Under the pieces are notes generated by a model that worked only from the letters and a program-made list of their open reading frames with translations, ran no database searches and was not told the origin of the DNA. This document shows positions 8,238 to 17,553 of a stretch of 26,082 bases of DNA, one piece after another. Within the stretch, counting starts at the first letter, position 1. Each line of letters starts with the position of its first letter. This DNA comes from GCA-2731375 sp046582635. Its GTDB lineage: Bacteria; Pseudomonadota; Alphaproteobacteria; GCA-2731375. Position numbers and translations under genes: made by a program. Location: positions 1 through 26,082 of the forward strand of contig JAYGEA010000135.1 in NCBI GenBank assembly GCA_046582635.1, given 5' to 3'.

Positions 8238-8708
8238 TTACGGCTTGGGCATTTCGTCCGTGGTGATGCAGGGCGGAAACTGCCCGCTGCAGGGCGAATG
8301 CTGGTTGGCGGTCTGATTTGCCAGGGCCAGCGCCCCACCCAAAATTCCCACCAGAAATACCACGGCGGCCGCGAAGCCCGCCTTCGGGCTAAGCGGGCTG
8401 GCGGGCAGCTTGATCACGTCATATCGATGATAGTCCGGGTCGTTGCCATTCAGCTGGCTGTCCTGATCCAGGTTGGTGATATCGCGGGCAAACAGCAGCG
8501 CCCAGCCCGGCACTTCGCTATGCACCATGAAGCTGTCAAACAGGGCGCTGGCCTCGTCCGGGCGCATGTCGCGGCCATGCCAATGGGCAAAAGCCAGTTG
8601 CAGGAATTGAAATTCGCCGATCTCCAGCAGGTTGGCGGCGTTCACCACAATGGTCCGGTTGGGAAATTCATCGTGGTCCGGGTTCAGTAATATATCGAGT
8701 AAATTCAT
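8238..8708 (-). CDS. Hypothetical single-span membrane protein
   Basis: A 156-residue protein of no family I recognise. A soluble N-terminal part (about 1-100, rich in acidic and aromatic residues, with FLQLAFAHWHGRDMRPDEA near 35-53) is followed by one hydrophobic helix (about 110-130). A short tail carries two cysteines (SPCSGQFPPC) that would lie outside the cytoplasm and could form a disulfide. I chose ATG 8708 because GAGGA sits 6 bp upstream. The longer frame begins at a TTG (8759) with no such site. It lies between the carotenoid oxygenase (78 bp upstream) and the 67-residue membrane protein (49 bp downstream) on the same strand. Confidence 0.72.
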   Translation of the reverse strand: MNLLDILLNPDHDEFPNRTIVVNAANLLEIGEFQFLQLAFAHWHGRDMRPDEASALFDSFMVHSEVPGWALLFARDITNLDQDSQLNGNDPDYHRYDVIKLPASPLSPKAGFAAAVVFLVGILGGALALANQTANQHSPCSGQFPPCITTDEMPKP

Positions 8709-8786
8709 GTCATCCTCACTTGATTGCCATGGTGGCAGGTAAGTGTTGATGAAGTCCAAACACGCCTGGTTTATCCGGCCATTTTT

Positions 8787-10139
8787 TTAACTTTTCACCC
8801 AATTGCCGTGAAATCCGAACGGTACCCGTTGCGGCAACTGGATCTTGGCCACGGGCGGCGCCGTGAAATCCTGGGCATCGATAATGCGCAGATGGCTGCC
8901 GCCGCTATCGCCGTCGAACACCACGGACAAAATATAGCCTTCATCCTCGCCATCCCCGGCGGGAACGAACACACCTTCACTGGCCGCGCCCGCCGGGCCC
9001 ACGTCATGGCTGGCGACAGTGCGGTTTTCCAGGTCGTGCTTCAACAGACCGCCGGGGCCGGCCTGTAATTCGTAATCAACCGCATAGCCATAGCGGTGAC
9101 GGTGGCATTCCACCGCCGGGTTCACCCGGGGGAATTCCTGACCGCGATCACTGATCAGCTCCACCCCGACCCGCTCCTTGGCGGGGTCGATGGTCCAGCG
9201 TTCCAGGCGCACATCGCCGCCATCCTCCAACTGACCCTTTACGAACGTGCGGTCATGGCGCACCACATCGAAGATGATCTCCTGGCCATCGTCATAGGCA
9301 TTCAAGGGGTGGTAGATAAAACAGGGGTCAATCTCGATCCACTGCACCTGGTCGGACGTGGCATCGCGCGGCAGAATGCCCAGGCGCGCGGGCATGTCGT
9401 CCCGCCAATGAAAGGGCAGCCCCTTGCCGGCCATGGCCATTTCGAGACTGAAGGCCACCGGCAGGTCCATGAAAATAACCCTGGACGCGGTGACGCCAAA
9501 ATCGTGCATCATGGTCGGAATGGGTTTCTCGATTTCCACGCTGCGGAGCAATTTGCCCTTCGCATCGGCCACGTGATAGCGCAGGCTGATGTTACCGAAG
9601 TCATAGCCGAAGAACAGCATCTCGCCCGTGCGTCCATCGATCTTGGGATGCGCCGTCATGTTGCTGGCCAGAGCGCCGTCGAAATCATACTGGCCGATGG
9701 TATTCAAATCCCCATCCAGCTGCCACGGCAATCCAACTTCCGGCAAGGCCAGAATACGGCCGCCGTGGGCAATCACATTGACGCTGCCCGAACCCTGCTG
9801 CGGGGGCTGGTGCGGGCTGATGCTGCCGGCGGGGAAGCCTTTCAGGCTTTCAACCTGGGGCGTGCGAACCCAACGGTTGCGATAGGCCGTGGCGCGGCCG
9901 TCACGGATCGTGATGCCATGCACCATGCCGTCGCCCATGAACCAGTGATGGCCCGGCCCCGGCGCGATGGGGTTCGGCCCGTCACGCAACAGGGCGCCGT
10001 TCAGGGCCGCCGGAATGGTGCCCTCGACGGAAAGGTCATGCACCGTCAGCTCGTCCTCGACCGGCGCGAAGTTACCCTGCAGGACGGGATTGTCCGCCAC
10101 CGAAACGGGTTCGTCTTGAATGCTCTCTGCTTGCGCCAT
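8787..10139 (-). CDS. Carotenoid oxygenase (RPE65/CCD family)
   Basis: A 450-residue non-haem Fe(II) dioxygenase of the carotenoid cleavage family, which splits alkene bonds in apocarotenoids, carotenoids, stilbenes or lignin-derived phenylpropenes. The four histidines of the propeller iron site are visible at about His164 (MTAHPKIDG), His212 (MMHDFGVT), His277 (FIYHPLNAYDD) and His444 (FGFHGNWV, eight residues from the end). RDGPNP near 52-57 is the usual N-terminal signature. ATG 10139 is preferred because GGGAGG lies 6 bp upstream; an ATG 24 bp earlier lacks one. It is divergent from the hydrolase operon. No carotenoid biosynthesis gene is nearby, so the substrate may be an aromatic alkene. 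Confidence 0.93.
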   Translation of the reverse strand: MAQAESIQDEPVSVADNPVLQGNFAPVEDELTVHDLSVEGTIPAALNGALLRDGPNPIAPGPGHHWFMGDGMVHGITIRDGRATAYRNRWVRTPQVESLKGFPAGSISPHQPPQQGSGSVNVIAHGGRILALPEVGLPWQLDGDLNTIGQYDFDGALASNMTAHPKIDGRTGEMLFFGYDFGNISLRYHVADAKGKLLRSVEIEKPIPTMMHDFGVTASRVIFMDLPVAFSLEMAMAGKGLPFHWRDDMPARLGILPRDATSDQVQWIEIDPCFIYHPLNAYDDGQEIIFDVVRHDRTFVKGQLEDGGDVRLERWTIDPAKERVGVELISDRGQEFPRVNPAVECHRHRYGYAVDYELQAGPGGLLKHDLENRTVASHDVGPAGAASEGVFVPAGDGEDEGYILSVVFDGDSGGSHLRIIDAQDFTAPPVAKIQLPQRVPFGFHGNWVKS

Positions 10140-10286
10140 GGCGGGCCTCCCTGTTTTCTTCATTCAAATATAATGTCTTTTGGAATTTTTGCGACCACGG
10201 ACCATCGGTGGATATTCCTTATATCGTCAAGCGGTGTAAGATGGCCCGGTCGAGACGTTCGGCCGAGAGTTTATGGGATAGCCAGC

Positions 10287-11222
10287 ATGGAATTCGATCC
10301 ACCCCCCGTACCGCAGCCGGAGCCCGAGGTTGTAACGCCCCTTTGGTTCGAAAACGCCCTTAAGGTTATGCCCACCTCGCACCATGTGCAGGTGCAGGAT
10401 TGCGACATTCACTATCTGCGCTGGGGCCCGCCCGAATCCGAACGGGAGTCTGAGAAACTAGGTATCCTGTTCATCCATGGCGCCGGCTGCAACGCCCAAT
10501 GGTGGTCTTTCATCGCGCCGTTTTTCTGCGCCGAGCGCCCCGTCGCGGCCATTGATCTGTCCGGCATGGGGGATAGCGGCTGGCGGGAAAGTTACGGCAG
10601 CGGTTGCCATATCGCCGAAATCGCCGCCGTGCTGGCGGACGCCGGTCTGGGCGAAAAACCGATCATCGTGGGCCACAGTTTCGGCGGTTACATGACCATG
10701 TGCCACGGCAAGGATCATAGTGCCGAACTATCCGGCGCGATCATCGTTGACAGCCCCCTGCGTCCCGAAAACCGGCCCACGGGAGAAGGCCGCCGGGCCT
10801 ATGACCCGCCCAAGCGGCCGGCCAACCGGGTTTTCACGGACCCGGAGGAAATGGTCTACCGCTTTCGCACCATCCCGCCGCAATATTGCGAGAACGAATA
10901 CATCCTGGAACACATCGCCCGCAATTCCCTGAAAGAATGCGAAGGCGGCTATATCTGGAAGTTCGATCCCGCCGCCAGGGTGGCGGGCTTGCATGACGAA
11001 CCGCTGGAGGACTATCTGCGCGCCATGACCTGCCCCAAGGCACTGATTTATGGTGACGACTCCGCGATTTTCGGATCGGACGTGGTGGACTATATGTCGC
11101 CCATATTCGATCCCGCCAACCCCATGCTCGGCATCCCCGACGCCCAGCACCACATCGCCATCGATCAACCGCTGGCATTTGTCACCGCGCTACGGGCCAT
11201 CTTCGCCGGCTGGGGTGTTTGA
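10287..11222 (+). CDS. Alpha/beta hydrolase
   Basis: A 311-residue alpha/beta-fold hydrolase. The oxyanion-hole segment HGAG is at 64-67, the nucleophile elbow GHSFGG has Ser131, and a C-terminal DAQHHIAID segment provides the probable catalytic His (288 or 289). The acid is probably an Asp in the YGDDSAIFGSD stretch. Many family members cleave esters, amides or C-C bonds. The open frame extends far upstream only as the shadow of the carotenoid oxygenase gene; MEFDPPP at 10287 is the first sensible start. It is the first gene of a five-gene operon, with only 3 bp to the next start. Confidence 0.88.
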   Translation: MEFDPPPVPQPEPEVVTPLWFENALKVMPTSHHVQVQDCDIHYLRWGPPESERESEKLGILFIHGAGCNAQWWSFIAPFFCAERPVAAIDLSGMGDSGWRESYGSGCHIAEIAAVLADAGLGEKPIIVGHSFGGYMTMCHGKDHSAELSGAIIVDSPLRPENRPTGEGRRAYDPPKRPANRVFTDPEEMVYRFRTIPPQYCENEYILEHIARNSLKECEGGYIWKFDPAARVAGLHDEPLEDYLRAMTCPKALIYGDDSAIFGSDVVDYMSPIFDPANPMLGIPDAQHHIAIDQPLAFVTALRAIFAGWGV

Positions 11223-11225
11223 TCC

Positions 11226-12164
11226 GTGAACACTACCACCGACAGCCGGGCCCGGATCAAGTGGGTGACCCAGAACCACGAGCTCGTCGCCTACGAGGAC
11301 GCCAAAATTTCGGTCATGGCGCCGGGGTTGACCTTTGCCGCCCTGGTGTTCGAGGGCTTTCGCGCCTATTGGAACCCGGACCAAGAGGAGCTGTTGATTT
11401 TCCGCCTGGAAGATCACCTGAAACGGCTGGAATTCTCCATGGCCCTGCTGGAACTGGATGACCCGCCCGCAACGGAACAATTCGTCCGCGACATTCTGGC
11501 CACCCTGAAGGCCAATGACTTCCGCGAGGACAGCTATATCCGCCTGCAGGTCTATGTGGACGATTGGGGCTCCATGACCGCGACCGGGCCCGTGGGCAGC
11601 ACGGTGATCTGCCGGCCCCGGCCCCGCGCCGCTACCTATCACAACGGCCAGAGCTTTATCACCTCGTCGTGGACCCGCAATATCGAGAACGCCTCGCCGC
11701 CGCGCATCAAGGCCTCCGCCAATTATCTCAACAACCGCCTGGCCGGGCTGGAGGCGAAGCGCCAGGGCGCCGGCGGCGCGGTTTTGTTGAACCAGGTCGG
11801 TACCATTGCCGAGGGGCCGGGGGGCTGTCTGTTCCTGCTGCGGGACGGCGTCTTTCTGACCCCGGACGTGAACAGCGGCATTCTGGAAAGCATCACCCGG
11901 CAGACCATTCTGGACATTGGCGGTGAATTGGGCATCGAAATGGCGGAACGCCCCATTGGCCGGACCGAGATGTATCTGGCCGAGGAAGCCTTCTATTGCG
12001 GCACCGGGCAGGAGATTGGCCCGGTCACCGCATTTGACGGCCGAGGGGTGGGCACGGGCGAGCCGGGGCCGGTGACCAGGGCCCTGCAGGCAAAATTTGA
12101 CGAGATCGTCCGGGGCAATTCGCCCGACCATGAACACTGGCTGACAAGAGTATATAATGACTGA
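11226..12164 (+). CDS. Class IV aminotransferase (branched-chain/D-amino-acid type)
   Basis: A 312-residue PLP enzyme of fold type IV, resembling branched-chain amino acid aminotransferase, D-amino acid aminotransferase or R-selective amine transaminase. The Schiff-base lysine is Lys162 in PPRIKASANYLNNRLA and the pyridine-N glutamate is Glu196 in TIAEGPGGCLFLL. FEGFRAYW (42-49) lines the active site in family members. The start is GTG 11226, 3 bp after the hydrolase stop; the 3' end overlaps hyuB by 8 bases (12157-12164). Embedding with hyuAB and a ThDP enzyme argues for a catabolic role rather than leucine or valine synthesis. Confidence 0.88.
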   Translation: MNTTTDSRARIKWVTQNHELVAYEDAKISVMAPGLTFAALVFEGFRAYWNPDQEELLIFRLEDHLKRLEFSMALLELDDPPATEQFVRDILATLKANDFREDSYIRLQVYVDDWGSMTATGPVGSTVICRPRPRAATYHNGQSFITSSWTRNIENASPPRIKASANYLNNRLAGLEAKRQGAGGAVLLNQVGTIAEGPGGCLFLLRDGVFLTPDVNSGILESITRQTILDIGGELGIEMAERPIGRTEMYLAEEAFYCGTGQEIGPVTAFDGRGVGTGEPGPVTRALQAKFDEIVRGNSPDHEHWLTRVYND

Positions 12165-13800
12165 ACTTGATCCCATCCGCCTGGGCCTGATCTGGCAGCG
12201 CCTGAACGGCATTGTCGACCAGGTCTCGGAAACCTTTATCCGGGCCGCATTTTCCACCGTGGTGCGGGATAATTACGACATGGCGTTCAGCCTGCTGGAC
12301 ACCCAGGGGCGCCAGTTCGTGCAGTCCAAACGCTCCATCCCCAGCTTTATCGGCACCCTGCCCCGGACCCTGCGGGCGGTGTTGGAAAAATTTCCGGCGG
12401 CGACGCTGGTCCCCGGTGATGTGATCATCTCCAACGATGCCTGGATCGGCACCGGGCATTTGAACGATATCTCCATGATCTGCCCCATTTTCAGGGACGG
12501 CCGGCTGATCGCCTTTGCCGGCAGCACGGCGCACACGGTGGATATTGGCGGCGCGCCGTCGCCCAGCGCCCAGGATTGTTACGAGGAAGGCCTGTGCATC
12601 CCGATCTGCAAGATTGTCGAAGGTGGCGTCGAGGGAGGGCGGGAAAACCCCCTGGTGATCGATTTTCTGACCGAAAACCTGCGCGCGCCCGACGAGACCC
12701 TGGGCGATATCCGGGCCCAGTTCGCGGCCTATCACGATTGCCAGAAGAAAATCATCCAGGTTCTCGAGGAGGAAAACCTGGATGATTTCGAAGTGGTGAT
12801 CGAGGAGATTATCCGCCGCTCCGCCGCCTCCATGCGGGCCGTCATCGCGGACCTGCCCGACGGCACTTACGGGGACGAATTTCAGATCGACGGGTTCGAT
12901 AAACCCCTGACCATCCGCTGCGCCGTGACCATTCTGGGCGAAACCATCGAGGTGGATTTCGCCGGAACATCCGCGCAGATAAAATTCCCCATCAACAGCG
13001 TCATGAACTACACCCAGGCCTATTCCTGTTTCGCCCTGAAATGCCTGCTCGACTCCGGCGCGCCCAACAACAGCGGCTCGTTCGAGGCGGTGACCATCCG
13101 CGCGCCCGAGGGCTGCCTGCTGAACGCCAAGCGCCCGGCGCCGGTCTGGGGCCGGCATCTGTCGGGCCACTACGCCCCGCCGGCGATCTTCGGCGCCTTG
13201 AGCGCCATACTGCCCGACCGGGTGATCGCGGAATCCGGCTCGCCTTTGTGGAATGTCTATTTCAAGGGCACCCAGGGCGCGGACGATACACCGTTCGTCA
13301 AAATGTTCTTCATGAACGGCGGCCACGGCGCCCGGCCCAACGGCGATGGTCCCGGCTGCCTCAGCTTTCCCTCCAACGTCTCCAACCAGCCCATAGAGCT
13401 GTTTGAAAACCAGGCGCCGCTGTTGGTTTTGGAAAAGGCCTTCGTGCCCGATACCGCCGGGCCGGGCAAATTCCGCGGCGGCGATGCCCAACGGCTGTCC
13501 TTCAAGGCCCTGTCCGATACTCCCATCACCATGACCATCCGCCACGAACGCATCACCTATCCCCCACGCGGCCTCTTGGGTGGGGGGGCCGGCGCGCCGG
13601 GCCAGGATCTGGTCAACGGCAAAGTTATTCCGGCCAAATCCCGCCAGGAACTGCACAAGGGCGACATCGCCACCTTCCAAACACCGGGGGGCGGCGGCCT
13701 GCTGCCGCCAGGAGAACGGGCGAGCGCGGCGGTGGCGGAAGATCTGCGCCGGGGATTGTTGAGCGAGGAGAAGGCGCGCCGGGTTTATGGCAGTCTCTAA
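12157..13800 (+). CDS. hyuB: Hydantoinase B / oxoprolinase beta-type subunit
   Basis: A 547-residue HyuB-family subunit. With HyuA it forms ATP-dependent amidohydrolases (N-methylhydantoinase, 5-oxoprolinase) or, in other members, acetone-type carboxylases. Diagnostic stretches include DNYDMAFSLLD (about 38-48), NDAWIGTGHLNDISMICPIF (about 92-111), FAGTSAQIKFPINSVMNYT (about 269-287) and the C-terminal glycine-rich GGGAGAPG and TPGGGGLLPP. The ATG lies inside the end of the aminotransferase gene, and the 3' end overlaps hyuA by 14 bases, so translation is coupled. Full length for the family. The substrate is unknown. Confidence 0.94.
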   Translation: MTELDPIRLGLIWQRLNGIVDQVSETFIRAAFSTVVRDNYDMAFSLLDTQGRQFVQSKRSIPSFIGTLPRTLRAVLEKFPAATLVPGDVIISNDAWIGTGHLNDISMICPIFRDGRLIAFAGSTAHTVDIGGAPSPSAQDCYEEGLCIPICKIVEGGVEGGRENPLVIDFLTENLRAPDETLGDIRAQFAAYHDCQKKIIQVLEEENLDDFEVVIEEIIRRSAASMRAVIADLPDGTYGDEFQIDGFDKPLTIRCAVTILGETIEVDFAGTSAQIKFPINSVMNYTQAYSCFALKCLLDSGAPNNSGSFEAVTIRAPEGCLLNAKRPAPVWGRHLSGHYAPPAIFGALSAILPDRVIAESGSPLWNVYFKGTQGADDTPFVKMFFMNGGHGARPNGDGPGCLSFPSNVSNQPIELFENQAPLLVLEKAFVPDTAGPGKFRGGDAQRLSFKALSDTPITMTIRHERITYPPRGLLGGGAGAPGQDLVNGKVIPAKSRQELHKGDIATFQTPGGGGLLPPGERASAAVAEDLRRGLLSEEKARRVYGSL

Positions 13801-15922
13801 CGGCGGCGCATACCGCATCGGCGTCGATATCGGCGGCACCTTCACAGACGTGGTGTTGTGGGACCTGGGTAACAGCCGCACGGAAAAGACTAAGCTGCTG
13901 ACCACGCCGGATGATCCCTCCCGCGCCGTGATGGCGGGGATTTCCCGTATTCTGGACGAACATGGCATCGCCCCTGGGGAGGTGGACGCGGTCATTCACG
14001 GCACCACGTTGGTGGCCAATGCCCTGATCGAGCGCAAGGGCGTGAAAACCGGGTTGATCACCACGCGCGGCTTCCGCGATGTGCTGGAGATCGGGCGGGA
14101 ATGGCGCTACGACCTGTTTGATCTGGAAATCGAAATGCCCGTGCCCATCGCCGACCGGCCCCGGCGGCGTGAGATCACCGAACGGATCGGCCCCGACGGC
14201 GGGGTGATCGAGCCAGTGGCCCTGGACGAACTGGATGACATCGTCGCGGGTTTTGCCGAACTGGGCGTGGATGCCATCGGCGTCTGTCTGCTGCACAGCT
14301 ATCGCAATCCGGCGCATGAAATCGCCATCCGCGACCGGCTGCGGCAACTGGCGCCGGATTTGTCCGTATCGATCTCCGCCACCGTCAGCCCCGAGATGGG
14401 GGAGTACGAGCGCTCCTCCACCACCATCGCCAATGCCTATGTGCATCCCATCTTCAAAACCTATGTGGAGCGCCTGGTCGCGGGCCTTTCGGACATGGGC
14501 TTTACCCGGGATCTGTTGTTGATCCTGTCGGACGGCCGTCTGGTGCGCCACGACACGGCGACGGAATTCCCCATCCGCCTGGTGCAATCGGGGCCCGCCG
14601 CCGGCGCCCAGGCCGCCGTGCTGTATGGCGCCATGTCGGAGGTGGATGATCTGCTCTGTTTCGACATGGGCGGCACCACGGCCAAGGCCTGCTTGATCGA
14701 AGGGGGCGAGCCGCAACGATCCGCCACTTTCGAGGTCGCTCGCGTCTTCCGCTTTGCCGAGGGCAGCGGGCTGCCCCTGCAAATCCCCGCCATTGACATG
14801 ATCGAGATCGGGGCGGGGGGCGGCTCCATCGCCCGGTTGGATCGCCTTGGGCTGATCCAGGTGGGACCGGTCAGCGCCGGCTCCGACCCGGGCCCGGCCT
14901 GCTACGGCCTGGGCGGGCCAGGGTCCGATCCGGCGCCTACCGTGACCGACGCGGATCTGGTCCTGGGCTATCTGGATGCCGGCAGCTTTCTGGGCGGCGA
15001 CATGACGCTGGACCGCGACGCGGCGGCGGCGGCCATCACCAAGTTTCTGGCCGAACCCCTGGGCATCACCATGGAAGAAGCGGCCTGGGGCATACACGAG
15101 ACCGTCACCGGCAACATGGCCCAGGCCGCCGCCATCCACGCCATCGAAAAAGGCCTGAACGTGGAGAAATTCGCCCTGGTGCCCATCGGCGGGGCGGGCC
15201 CGGTGCACGTTTGCGCCATGGCGCGGAAAATGGGCATTGATCGTCTGATCTGCCCCGTGGGCGCCGGCGTGGCCTCTGCCATCGGTATGCTGGGGGCGCC
15301 GATTTCGTTCGAATTGGCCCAGGCCAACATGGCCCCGTTGGGGGGCGTCGATTGGGCCGAAATTTCGGCCATGGTCGCGGCGATGACCGCCCAGGGCCGC
15401 GACTTGGTACGCCACGCCGGCGTGCCGGCGGCGGATATCACCACCGCCATTTCCATCATGATGCGCTACGTGGGTCAGGGATACGAGGTGGAAGTACCGG
15501 TGCGGGACGCCTGGATCACGGACGGCGATGCGGCCGCCATCGCCAACAGTTTCGCCGACAGTTACCGCCGCCGCTTTGGCCGCGTTGAAGCCATGCCGGC
15601 GGAGACCATTTCATGGCGGGTGGTCACCTCCGGCCCGCGCCCGCCCCTGGACCGGACCCTGGAGCGGACCCAGGGCGGCGATACCGGCGCGGGGCAGGAG
15701 GGGGCGGCGCGGGGCAGCCGACCCGTCTGGTTCGGCCTGGACAGCGGCTTCAGCGACACGGCGGTGTTCGACCGCAATGCCCTGACGCCGGGCGCCCGCA
15801 TCGATGGCCCCGCCATATTGGAGGAGGTGGAATCCACCTTGGTCCTGCCGCCGGATTTCGGCGGCGAGGTGGATGCTGGCCGCAACTTCATCGCCACCCG
15901 CCGATCTGAACGCCGATCATGA
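13787..15922 (+). CDS. hyuA: Hydantoinase A / oxoprolinase alpha-type subunit
   Basis: A 711-residue HyuA-family subunit, which binds ATP in an actin-like fold and activates the substrate carbonyl for its HyuB partner. The phosphate-binding motif YRIGVDIGGTFTDVV is at residues 8-22 and a second one, FDMGGTTAKACLIEGG, at about 292-307. HGTTLVANALIERKG (about 72-86) and IEIGAGGGSIARLD are also characteristic. The start overlaps hyuB by 14 bases and the stop overlaps the ThDP gene by 4 (ATGA). Full length for the family. Confidence 0.94.
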   Translation: MAVSNGGAYRIGVDIGGTFTDVVLWDLGNSRTEKTKLLTTPDDPSRAVMAGISRILDEHGIAPGEVDAVIHGTTLVANALIERKGVKTGLITTRGFRDVLEIGREWRYDLFDLEIEMPVPIADRPRRREITERIGPDGGVIEPVALDELDDIVAGFAELGVDAIGVCLLHSYRNPAHEIAIRDRLRQLAPDLSVSISATVSPEMGEYERSSTTIANAYVHPIFKTYVERLVAGLSDMGFTRDLLLILSDGRLVRHDTATEFPIRLVQSGPAAGAQAAVLYGAMSEVDDLLCFDMGGTTAKACLIEGGEPQRSATFEVARVFRFAEGSGLPLQIPAIDMIEIGAGGGSIARLDRLGLIQVGPVSAGSDPGPACYGLGGPGSDPAPTVTDADLVLGYLDAGSFLGGDMTLDRDAAAAAITKFLAEPLGITMEEAAWGIHETVTGNMAQAAAIHAIEKGLNVEKFALVPIGGAGPVHVCAMARKMGIDRLICPVGAGVASAIGMLGAPISFELAQANMAPLGGVDWAEISAMVAAMTAQGRDLVRHAGVPAADITTAISIMMRYVGQGYEVEVPVRDAWITDGDAAAIANSFADSYRRRFGRVEAMPAETISWRVVTSGPRPPLDRTLERTQGGDTGAGQEGAARGSRPVWFGLDSGFSDTAVFDRNALTPGARIDGPAILEEVESTLVLPPDFGGEVDAGRNFIATRRSERRS

Positions 15923-17553
15923 GCGCCGGGCATGACATCCCCCTCGCCGATCTGCTGATCGGCCGTCTGCGGCACAGGGGTCTGCGGCGCATGTTCGGTG
16001 TGCCGGGGGGCGGCAGCTCCTTTGACATCATTGACGCCGGACGCCGCGCCGGCGTGGATTTCGTGCTCAGCAGGCGGGAGGATGCGGGCGCCATCATGGC
16101 CGCCGTCACCGCCTGGCTGTCCGGCGCGCCGGGCTTGGCCCTGGCCACCAAGGGACCGGGCCTGACCTCCGCCGCCAACGGCATCGCCTCGGCTTATCTG
16201 GACCGCTCACCGGTGCTGTTCCTCTCGGACGGTTTCGGGGCGGATGAAGCCAGCTATGTCTCGCACCAATATTTCGACCAGGCCGGTGTTCTGGGTCCCA
16301 TCACCAAGGCCGACAGCACCTTGTCGGGCGACGATCCGTGCCGGGAGATCGATGACCTGCTGGCGATCATGAACAGCCATCCCAGGGGTCCGGCCTATGT
16401 CGAACTGACCGGGGCGGCGGCAAAACGCATGGTGACGCCAGGGCCGGAACCTCTCAATTCCAAACCGGGACAAACCACAGGCGACCCAGGCGCGGCCCGG
16501 GAGCTGCTGGCGCGGGCCCGCCGCCCGGTCATCGTCGCCGGCTTCGAGGCCACGGCCGGGGACAACACAACAGCCGTGCGCCGTTTGGCCGAGGCGCTGA
16601 ATGCGCCCGCCTTGGTGACATATATGGCCAAGGGCGTGATCCCGGACAGCCATGACAAATTCGCCGGAATATTCACCGGGGGCCAGGCGGAATTCCCCTG
16701 CGTGTCAGAGGCCGACTTGATCATCCTCGCCGGCCTGGACCCGGTGGAGCTGATCCGCAAGCCCTGGCCCTACACGGCCCCGGTGCTGGATATCGGCGAG
16801 GTGCGCCACGACAAAAACTACCTGACCCCGGCGCAAGGCCTGCATGGCCCCATGGCCGCCATTATTGATGGCCTGATTGACGGCCTGATCGACAGCGGGG
16901 CCGCCACGGCGACAGTATCGGCTTGGACCAGCGCCGAAATTGCCCACCATCGCGGGGCGTTCTTCGATGCCATGGCCTTTCCTTCGCGGGACGCCCTGAC
17001 CCCGGTGGCCGTGGTCAAGGCCGCCGCCGAGGCCTTTGCGGGGGTGCCGCGCCTGGCGGTTGACGCGGGCGCGCATATGTTCTCCGCCGTGGCCTTCTGG
17101 CCGGCCTGTCAGCCCCATGACGTGCTGATTTCCAACGGCCTGGCCACCATGGCCTTTGCCCTGCCCGCGGCTATCGCGGCCGCCCTGCACGAACCCAGCC
17201 GCGGCGCCGTGGCCATGACGGGCGACGGCGGCCTGATGATGTGCCTGGGCGAGCTGGTCACCGCCGCCCAGCAAGGGGCCAACATCACCGTCATCGTCTT
17301 CAACGACGGCGCCCTGTCCCTGATCGACATCAAGCGGCAGGAGATGCAACTGCCCGACCTGGGCTTCACTTGGCCCCGACCCGATTTCGCCGCCATGGCC
17401 CAAGGCCTCGGTCTGCGCGCCTGGCGGGCCGACAATGCCGAGGAGCTAGCAGCAGCGCTCGACCAGGCGGCGGCGGACAAGGGCCCCTGCCTGATCGACG
17501 TCACCCTGGACCCGGACGGCTATCTGGAACAGATGCGATCGTTGCGAGGTTAG
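15919..17553 (+). CDS. Thiamine pyrophosphate-dependent enzyme (acetolactate synthase-like)
   Basis: A 544-residue ThDP enzyme of the acetolactate synthase/benzoylformate decarboxylase family. The PYR domain carries the catalytic glutamate (Glu54 in SRREDAGAIMAA), the middle domain spans about 190-330, and the PP domain holds the ThDP/Mg2+ motif beginning GDGG at 435 and ending IVFNDG at 459-464. Family members decarboxylate 2-oxoacids or ligate or cleave C-C bonds. It starts within the hyuA stop (ATGA), the last gene of the operon. An aminotransferase in the same operon could generate a 2-oxoacid substrate; this is inference. The TAG stop (17551-17553) is formed by the end of the 17550-17691 repeat. 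Confidence 0.9.
   Translation: MSAGHDIPLADLLIGRLRHRGLRRMFGVPGGGSSFDIIDAGRRAGVDFVLSRREDAGAIMAAVTAWLSGAPGLALATKGPGLTSAANGIASAYLDRSPVLFLSDGFGADEASYVSHQYFDQAGVLGPITKADSTLSGDDPCREIDDLLAIMNSHPRGPAYVELTGAAAKRMVTPGPEPLNSKPGQTTGDPGAARELLARARRPVIVAGFEATAGDNTTAVRRLAEALNAPALVTYMAKGVIPDSHDKFAGIFTGGQAEFPCVSEADLIILAGLDPVELIRKPWPYTAPVLDIGEVRHDKNYLTPAQGLHGPMAAIIDGLIDGLIDSGAATATVSAWTSAEIAHHRGAFFDAMAFPSRDALTPVAVVKAAAEAFAGVPRLAVDAGAHMFSAVAFWPACQPHDVLISNGLATMAFALPAAIAAALHEPSRGAVAMTGDGGLMMCLGELVTAAQQGANITVIVFNDGALSLIDIKRQEMQLPDLGFTWPRPDFAAMAQGLGLRAWRADNAEELAAALDQAAADKGPCLIDVTLDPDGYLEQMRSLRG

Noticed and set aside
8709..8759. Longer N-terminus for the 156-residue membrane protein, starting at TTG 8759
   Set aside because: No ribosome-binding site upstream, whereas GAGGA precedes ATG 8708.
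9096..10286. Upstream extension of the alpha/beta hydrolase frame to 708 codons
   Set aside because: It is the antisense shadow of the carotenoid oxygenase gene, with no protein-like pattern; the hydrolase begins at 10287.
12025..15415. Very long minus-strand frames (656 and 596 codons) opposite hyuB and hyuA
   Set aside because: Their translations are rich in Gly, His, Arg and Gln with no domain, as expected from the antisense of high-GC genes; both hyu genes are unmistakable on the + strand.
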